Positions 5,710-9,910 of a DNA stretch of 9,910 bases are shown one piece after another. Numbering within the stretch: the first letter of the stretch is position 1; each line of letters begins with the position of its first letter. The notes below the pieces were generated by a model. It did no database searches. It saw only the letters and a list, made by a program, of their open reading frames with translations, and was not told where the DNA came from. Made by a program: the position numbers and the translations under genes. This stretch comes from Pseudomonadota bacterium (GTDB lineage Bacteria; Desulfobacterota; Syntrophia; Syntrophales; UBA5619). Where the stretch lies: assembly GCA_018819165.1 (NCBI GenBank), contig JAHJQP010000233.1, positions 1-9,910 on the forward strand, written 5' to 3'.

Positions 5710-7038
5710 ATGAAAAGGACCTTCTGGTACGTCGTCTGTTGTCTGATTCTACTTCTTGCCGGCGGATGCTGGTGGTTTTTCGCAACGGTGGGCGAAAGCG
5801 ATAAACCTGTCATCAGCACGGGAGAGGATTACGCCGTCATCGGTATGCAGAAGATTCTTGCGGTCGCCTTCTCCGATCCAGGCCGCGGTCTCAGCCATGC
5901 GGAAATCATCATCACCCAGGATAATCAGCCCCGGATCATCTCTTCACTTGATTTCCCAGAGAAGGGCGTCCGGCAAAAATCTCTCTCCGTCGCCGTGGAT
6001 GCCGTCGCTCTCAAGCTCCACGACGGTCCGGCCACCCTGACCCTTACGGCAGTCGATCATTCTCTCTGGAAGAACCTAAGCACCATCACCCGACCGGTTA
6101 CGATCGACCTCATGGCTCCCCAGATCTCGCAGCTCAATCCCGTGAACCACATCAATCCGGGAGGGGCCTGTATCGTAACCTACCGCCTCTCGGAGTCGGC
6201 CCCCCTGACAGGCGTCCAGGTCGGCGAAATCTTCTTTCCCGCCTATCCGGTCACTCTTTCCGGAAAATCCTCTTACGTGGCCTACTTCGCTCTGCCGCTG
6301 GAGGCAGCGCAGGGGAAACCCCAGATTCGGATCATCGCCAGGGACAGGGCCGGAAATGAAGCCATAAGTGCAGTCCCCGCCTTGATCCTGAAGAGGAAAT
6401 TCCGCAGTGACAAAATCGTTCTTTCCGACAATTTCCTTGGGAAGAAGATGCCGGAATTCCAGGCGGCGAATCCGAGCCTCCGCGGCAAGACGGCGATTGA
6501 GGCCTTCGTTTATGTCAACACCGTTCTGCGGGAAGACATTGCCAAGACGATCCAGTCCGTCTGCCGCCAATCGGAACCGCGACAGCTCTGGCAGGACGCC
6601 TTTTCCCGGATGAAAAATGCAGCGCCCACGGCCCTCTTCGGCGACCGCCGGACCTATCTCTACGAAGGAAAATTGGTCAGCGAAAGCGTCCACAACGGCG
6701 TTGATCTCGCCTCCCTGGCCAAGGCGCCGATCGAGGCGGCCAACGGCGGCATCGTCCGCTTTACCGGCCCTCTCGGAATCTACGGCAATGCCGTCGTCAT
6801 CGACCACGGGCTCGGTCTGGCGACCCTCTATGGACATATGAGCGCCATTCAGGTCAATCCGGGCCAGGCCGTGAAGAAGAACGACATCATCGGGGTATCC
6901 GGCGACTCCGGCCTGGCCGGCGGGGATCATCTGCACTTCGGCGTGGCGATCAATGGCCAGTTCGTCGATCCGCGGGAATGGTGGGATGCCCACTGGATAG
7001 AAGACAACGTGGCGAAGAAAATGGCTGCGGCCTTTTGA
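5710..7038 (+). CDS. membrane-anchored M23 (LytM-type) metallopeptidase
   Basis: The 442-residue protein probably acts in the periplasm as a peptidoglycan endopeptidase. A short basic start and a hydrophobic segment (about 5-27) anchor or export it. Cys20 sits in AGGC, a poor lipobox that continues into WWFF, so a membrane anchor is more likely than a lipoprotein. Residues about 30-225 look like two beta-rich, Ig-like modules; 'MAPQISQLNPV' starts the second, and 'IRIIARDRAGNEA' is a typical Ig-like edge. A helical linker (about 233-305) leads to the M23 domain (about 315-430). Zinc ligands are His328 and Asp332 in HNGVD and His409 in DHLHF; His376 in YGHM and His407 are the catalytic histidines. 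All are present, so it should be active rather than a LytM-type activator. It is transcribed divergently from coaBC and convergently with rapZ, apparently as a single gene. Confidence 0.93.
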   Translation: MKRTFWYVVCCLILLLAGGCWWFFATVGESDKPVISTGEDYAVIGMQKILAVAFSDPGRGLSHAEIIITQDNQPRIISSLDFPEKGVRQKSLSVAVDAVALKLHDGPATLTLTAVDHSLWKNLSTITRPVTIDLMAPQISQLNPVNHINPGGACIVTYRLSESAPLTGVQVGEIFFPAYPVTLSGKSSYVAYFALPLEAAQGKPQIRIIARDRAGNEAISAVPALILKRKFRSDKIVLSDNFLGKKMPEFQAANPSLRGKTAIEAFVYVNTVLREDIAKTIQSVCRQSEPRQLWQDAFSRMKNAAPTALFGDRRTYLYEGKLVSESVHNGVDLASLAKAPIEAANGGIVRFTGPLGIYGNAVVIDHGLGLATLYGHMSAIQVNPGQAVKKNDIIGVSGDSGLAGGDHLHFGVAINGQFVDPREWWDAHWIEDNVAKKMAAAF

Positions 7039-7074
7039 AATTTTTTCGTGCGTTTCATCGAGACGTCTTGACCG

Positions 7075-7941
7075 TCAGGATTTGCCGATGTCGCGGTGGG
7101 CGATGTTCACGAAGTAGCCCTTGTCCGCGAAGTAGGCGCCCAGGTGGTTGGCCATGACGACGGAGCGGTGATGTCCGCCGGTGCAGCCGAGCGAGATGTT
7201 GAATCGGGACTTGCCCTCCTTCTCGTAGAGGGGGATGAGGAACGCCATCAGATCGAACAGTTTCCCGATGAAGGTCCTGCTGCCTTCCGATTCGAGGACG
7301 TAATCGCGGACTCGGGGGTCGTGGCCGTCGCAGGAGCGCAGACCTTCGACAAAATGGGGATTGGGGAGGAAGCGGACATCCAGGACCATGTCGGCGTCGG
7401 CCGGCAGCCCGTAGCGGTAACCGAAGGAGGTCACATGGATCACGAGACGCTTTCCCGGCGACGATCCGAGAAAATGGCGCTGAACGATATCCTTGAGCTG
7501 ATGGACGTTGCAGGAGGTGGTGTCGATGACCTTTTCGGCCATCCGCTTCAGCGGCGCCAGCTTTTTCCTTTCCAGACTGATGCCGTCCATCAGCGAACCG
7601 CGCGGTGCGAGTGGGTGCGACCGTCTGGTTTCACTGAAACGGTTCAAGATCGCCTCGTCGGCGGCATCTAAAAAAATGATCTCGATCCGGTACCCCTTTT
7701 CCTTGAGATGCGTGAAGATGCGGGGGTATTTCGCCAGAAAACCCCTCTCTCTGAGATCCATAACCATCGCGACCCGAGCGATTTCCTTGGCCGGATCGGA
7801 CTGGATCTGCAGAAATTTCGGCAGGAGGACGACCGGCAGGTTGTCGACGCAGAAAAAACCGATATCTTCCAGCGCCCGCAGGGCAGTACTCTTGCCGGAA
7901 CCGGAAAGCCCCGTAATGATCACCACGCGCAGCTGTTTCAT
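7075..7941 (-). CDS. rapZ: RapZ family nucleotide-binding protein
   Basis: The 288-residue protein is close to E. coli RapZ (284). The N-terminal NTPase domain has Walker A GLSGSGKS (11-18) and the family signature FFCVDNLP (29-36). The middle carries SFGYRYGLPADADMVLDVR (172-190) and FLPNPHF. The C-terminal domain has GCTGGHHRSV (252-261) and ends AHRDIGKS, as in other members. In E. coli RapZ binds a small RNA and steers it to RNase E to control amino-sugar synthesis; outside the enterobacteria the role is less clear. The start is supported by GGAGG eight bases upstream. It follows hprK by 58 bases and is the last gene of the cluster. Its stop lies 36 bases from the convergent M23 gene, with no convincing terminator between them. 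Confidence 0.96.
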   Translation of the reverse strand: MKQLRVVIITGLSGSGKSTALRALEDIGFFCVDNLPVVLLPKFLQIQSDPAKEIARVAMVMDLRERGFLAKYPRIFTHLKEKGYRIEIIFLDAADEAILNRFSETRRSHPLAPRGSLMDGISLERKKLAPLKRMAEKVIDTTSCNVHQLKDIVQRHFLGSSPGKRLVIHVTSFGYRYGLPADADMVLDVRFLPNPHFVEGLRSCDGHDPRVRDYVLESEGSRTFIGKLFDLMAFLIPLYEKEGKSRFNISLGCTGGHHRSVVMANHLGAYFADKGYFVNIAHRDIGKS

Positions 7942-7999
7942 CTCTCTTCCCTCCGGCCCGGTCGGCCCGCCGCATCCCGGGATAGCAGGTAGCCTGGCT

Positions 8000-8923
8000 T
8001 CATATCCCGGACGCAGCTCTTCCTTTCCCGTCCCCCCATACCGGCCTGCGGTCTGAAATTTCCCCTCCTTGCGAACGGAGAAGATCGCCTGCGACAGCCA
8101 TCACCTGCCCCGCCATCTGGCCGGAATCACCTCCGGCCACGATGCGCCGGCAGGGAAGAGCGACTCCCACAATTCTGCAAACCGATCGCCTTCCGTTCTC
8201 TTCCACCGCCCAGTCTTTCCCGGAATTTCTGACAAAATCGACGATGAGATCCACACGGGCCTCCTCACGGATGGCCTCCGATCCGACCAGAACCTCCGCC
8301 CGGACGAGTCCCCGGCCCCGGGGTGCGATCCATTTTCGCGTTTTCTCGTGACCCCGGCCGTAAAGAACCGCACCTCTTCCCTCCAGCACAACGGCATCAT
8401 CCGCGACCCATAACCCCCCCCGCTCCACGAGGTCGAGACTGCAAGCAGTCTTACCGATACCGCTTTCGCCCCTGATCAGGACGCCGAGGCCCAACACCTG
8501 GACGAGCACGCCGTGGGCCATCGTCCTCCGTCCGCCCCTCTCCATGATCAGGCCGATCAGCCTGCTTCCCAGCAGCGAAGCATCGTAACGGGAGGAAAAG
8601 ACGGGCGTTCCCGCCCTTTCAGAAAATTGTCTGAAAAAGTCAGGTATCCCCTGCGCCTCGGCAACGGCCACACAGGAGATATTCCGGGATAACAAAGGGG
8701 AGAGACGGCTGTTACGCCCGGCGGAAATACCGCCATTCGGCAAGGCCGGTGAAAAAATCATGACGGTATGGGGAAAGGGGGGCCTTCCGCCCTGACCATC
8801 TCCCGCCGTCAAATCCGTAAACACATGCCTTACGGGACTGAGACTACCGAGAAGTTCTGCAACCTGCGTGATTCCCAGTCTCTCCCCGCCCGTCAGCAAT
8901 TCTTTGACCGTTACCGGCGTCAT
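8000..8923 (-). CDS. hprK: HPr kinase/phosphorylase, divergent
   Basis: The gene encodes 307 residues from the ATG at 8921-8923; residues below are numbered from a TTG two codons earlier (309 residues). The protein starts with the family's VTVKELL. His139 in AHGVLV, Walker A GESGIGKT (154-161) and Asp177-Asp178 in VADD fall within one residue of His140, 155-162 and Asp178/179 of Lactobacillus casei HprK. These residues support ATP binding and catalysis on the serine of HPr-like proteins. The family signature around E-[hydrophobic]-RGLG is poorly kept here: the matching segment reads APRGRGLVRAEVL. The Gly-Lys-Ser end of the P-loop is Gly-Lys-Thr, and a long tail after about 288 is unconserved. 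It may be active with altered specificity, or partly degenerate. It begins 66 bases after ptsN. Confidence 0.88.
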   Translation of the reverse strand: MTPVTVKELLTGGERLGITQVAELLGSLSPVRHVFTDLTAGDGQGGRPPFPHTVMIFSPALPNGGISAGRNSRLSPLLSRNISCVAVAEAQGIPDFFRQFSERAGTPVFSSRYDASLLGSRLIGLIMERGGRRTMAHGVLVQVLGLGVLIRGESGIGKTACSLDLVERGGLWVADDAVVLEGRGAVLYGRGHEKTRKWIAPRGRGLVRAEVLVGSEAIREEARVDLIVDFVRNSGKDWAVEENGRRSVCRIVGVALPCRRIVAGGDSGQMAGQVMAVAGDLLRSQGGEISDRRPVWGDGKGRAASGI

Positions 8924-8989
8924 AAGCAAGAAGCCTGAGCAAAGCGAGAGTCTGCCTCTGCGAAAGCAGGGGAACTTTTTACGAAGCTG

Positions 8990-9451
8990 TCAATATTCGT
9001 CGTCCTTTTCGACAAGCGCCTGGTACAGATCATCGTGCGTTTTCGCCGCCAGGAGATATTTCCGGAAGGCCGCGTCCTTCAGCATCCGGGAAATCTTCGC
9101 CAGGGCCTTCAGATGCTGACCCGCTGAATTCTCCGGCGCCATGAGCAGGAAAAAGAGATGCGCCGGCTTTCCGTCCATCGCCTCAAAGTCGACCCCCTCC
9201 CGGCTTCTGCCGAAAGCGATCACCATCTCCTCGAGTCCCGCGAGTTTGCCGTGAGGGATGGCAATTCCGTCTCCAATGCCTGTGCTCCCGAGCTTCTCCC
9301 TCTCCAGGAGCACATGGAGCATGGCCTCGGGATCAAATTTGGTCTTTCCCCTCGCAAATACGGTGGCCAGTTCAACCAACACTTCCCGCTTGCTCTTTGC
9401 CTTCAGTTCCTCAAGAATAAATTCTTTCTTGAGTATATCCATAATCTTCAT
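8990..9451 (-). CDS. ptsN: PTS EIIA-Ntr (nitrogen regulatory) protein
   Basis: The 153-residue protein has the single EIIA-type fold of PtsN. The phospho-accepting His67 lies in DGIAIPHGKL, preceded by the family's EREKLGSTGIG (51-61). Downstream 'PAHLFFLLMAPENSAGQHLKAL' fits the conserved 'hhhLLAP-x6-HL-x-L' region. It receives phosphate from an NPr/HPr-like protein in the regulatory phosphotransferase system and acts in the cytoplasm by binding regulators of nitrogen and potassium metabolism. The ATG at 9449-9451 is chosen because GAGGA lies eight bases upstream and family members start near MKIMDIL. A TTG at 9470-9472, overlapping the hpf stop, would add seven residues. Confidence 0.95.
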   Translation of the reverse strand: MKIMDILKKEFILEELKAKSKREVLVELATVFARGKTKFDPEAMLHVLLEREKLGSTGIGDGIAIPHGKLAGLEEMVIAFGRSREGVDFEAMDGKPAHLFFLLMAPENSAGQHLKALAKISRMLKDAAFRKYLLAAKTHDDLYQALVEKDDEY

Positions 9452-9458
9452 GGCCGTG

Positions 9459-9463
9459 TCCTC
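9459..9463 (-). promoter_or_regulatory. ribosome binding site deciding the ptsN start
   Basis: GAGGA on the minus strand lies seven to eight bases before the ATG at 9449-9451. This favours that start over the TTG at 9470-9472, which overlaps the hpf stop codon. Confidence 0.6.
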
Positions 9464-9468
9464 AATCC

Positions 9469-9910
9469 TCAACTACTGACCTCCATCAGCGCAAATTTCC
9501 CGTCGTCTCGACGATAGATGACGGCGACATTCTCTGTGGATGAATCGCGGTAAATGACAAACCGGTTCTTCGAAGTCTCCATTTCCAGAACCGCGTCATC
9601 GATGGACATCGGTATCAGTACGATATTGCGGGTCTCGACCACCTTGGATTCCTGCGATTCATCGTCCTCCTCGCCCGGAGATTCTCCGCCGACGAGTTCC
9701 TCCATCCGGGAAGAATTAGTTTTGAAACCGCGGATTTTCTCCTTTCGTTTTTTCAGCTGACGCTCGATTTTTTCGATGGCGTTGTCGATTGCCATATGCA
9801 TGTCCTTCTCTTCTTCCCTGCTGTTGATGTTCAGACCATTCGCCATCAGATTGATTTCCGCCGTATTCCGGAATTTCTCGACCGAGAGGATAACACGGGC
9901 ATCTACTGGA
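9469..9910 (-). CDS. hpf: long-form ribosome hibernation promoting factor (5' end outside window)
   Basis: The frame is open from the right edge to TGA at 9469-9471 and gives 146 residues. The end of the N-terminal S30AE ribosome-binding domain is present: 'VDARVILSVEKFRNTAEINL' followed by the helix containing DMHMAIDNAIEKIERQLKK. An acidic linker rich in Glu/Asp/Ser leads to the C-terminal S30AE dimerisation domain, from RNIVLIPMSIDDAVLEME to VIYRRDDGKFALMEV. Having both domains marks the long form, which joins two 70S ribosomes into an inactive 100S dimer by itself. An internal ATG at 9844-9846 is not the start, because the conserved domain continues upstream. The order hpf-ptsN-hprK is common in deltaproteobacteria, often with rpoN before hpf; rpoN would be outside this window. 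Confidence 0.95.
   Translation of the reverse strand, partial: PVDARVILSVEKFRNTAEINLMANGLNINSREEEKDMHMAIDNAIEKIERQLKKRKEKIRGFKTNSSRMEELVGGESPGEEDDESQESKVVETRNIVLIPMSIDDAVLEMETSKNRFVIYRDSSTENVAVIYRRDDGKFALMEVSS

Noticed and set aside
5705..5713. ATG at 5705 as start of the M23 gene
   Set aside because: It is out of frame and stops after two codons; the ATG at 5710 is better spaced from GGAGGG.
6076..6993. Minus-strand frame (305 codons)
   Set aside because: It is antisense to the M23 peptidase gene, which has a good ribosome binding site, export signal and full zinc site.
7051..7065. Small hairpin between the M23 gene and rapZ (CGTTTC-ATC-GAGACG)
   Set aside because: The stem has six pairs including a wobble and no T run follows it on either strand, so it is too weak to call a terminator.
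8930..8989. Hairpin-like CTGC-TTTC-GCAG between ptsN and hprK
   Set aside because: A four-base stem without a T run is not enough to claim a terminator or regulatory element.

Overview
The window looks like a chromosomal segment of a Gram-negative bacterium, most likely a deltaproteobacterium in the old sense (Desulfobacterota, perhaps a Syntrophus-like lineage). This is inference from gene content and order: hpf-ptsN-hprK-rapZ together, and coaBC followed by a family 4 uracil-DNA glycosylase and an nfeD-slipin pair. No species name can be supported from the sequence alone. Most of the window is GC-rich housekeeping DNA. The first ~650 bases are visibly richer in A/T and look like an accessory segment.

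Layout, left to right. (1) Positions 1-297, minus strand: the N-terminal 99 codons of a P-loop ATPase resembling the Sll1717 family, running out of the window. (2) Positions 298-703: no conventional gene, but a strong leftward sigma70-like promoter, two related palindromes lying on that promoter, a short ORF with a good ribosome binding site, and a terminator-like hairpin. (3) Positions 704-5520, minus strand: a tight five-gene operon transcribed in the order coaBC, family 4 uracil-DNA glycosylase, nfeD, slipin, HAD phosphatase, with gaps of -11, 42, 15 and about 4 bases. A TTGATC-17-TATTAT promoter precedes coaBC. (4) Positions 5521-5709: a divergent intergenic region. (5) Positions 5710-7038, plus strand: a membrane-anchored M23 (LytM-type) metallopeptidase. 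(6) Positions 7075-9910, minus strand: rapZ, hprK, ptsN and the 3' part of a long-form hpf gene, transcribed hpf > ptsN > hprK > rapZ and convergent with the peptidase gene.

How the genes work together. The right-hand cluster is the regulatory phosphotransferase / ribosome-hibernation module: an EIIA-Ntr protein, an HPr kinase/phosphorylase, a RapZ NTPase and a hibernation factor. No HPr or EIIA-Man gene follows rapZ here. The central operon mixes coenzyme A synthesis, uracil repair and a membrane protease/stomatin pair, and ends in an MtnX-like phosphatase whose start codon is unclear. The M23 peptidase acts on the cell envelope.

The most interesting part is the left edge: an ATPase of poorly understood, accessory type, preceded by a palindrome-covered promoter and a short transcribed unit that could be a small RNA, a leader peptide/attenuator, or a gene remnant. 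No tRNA, rRNA, insertion sequence or CRISPR array was seen.
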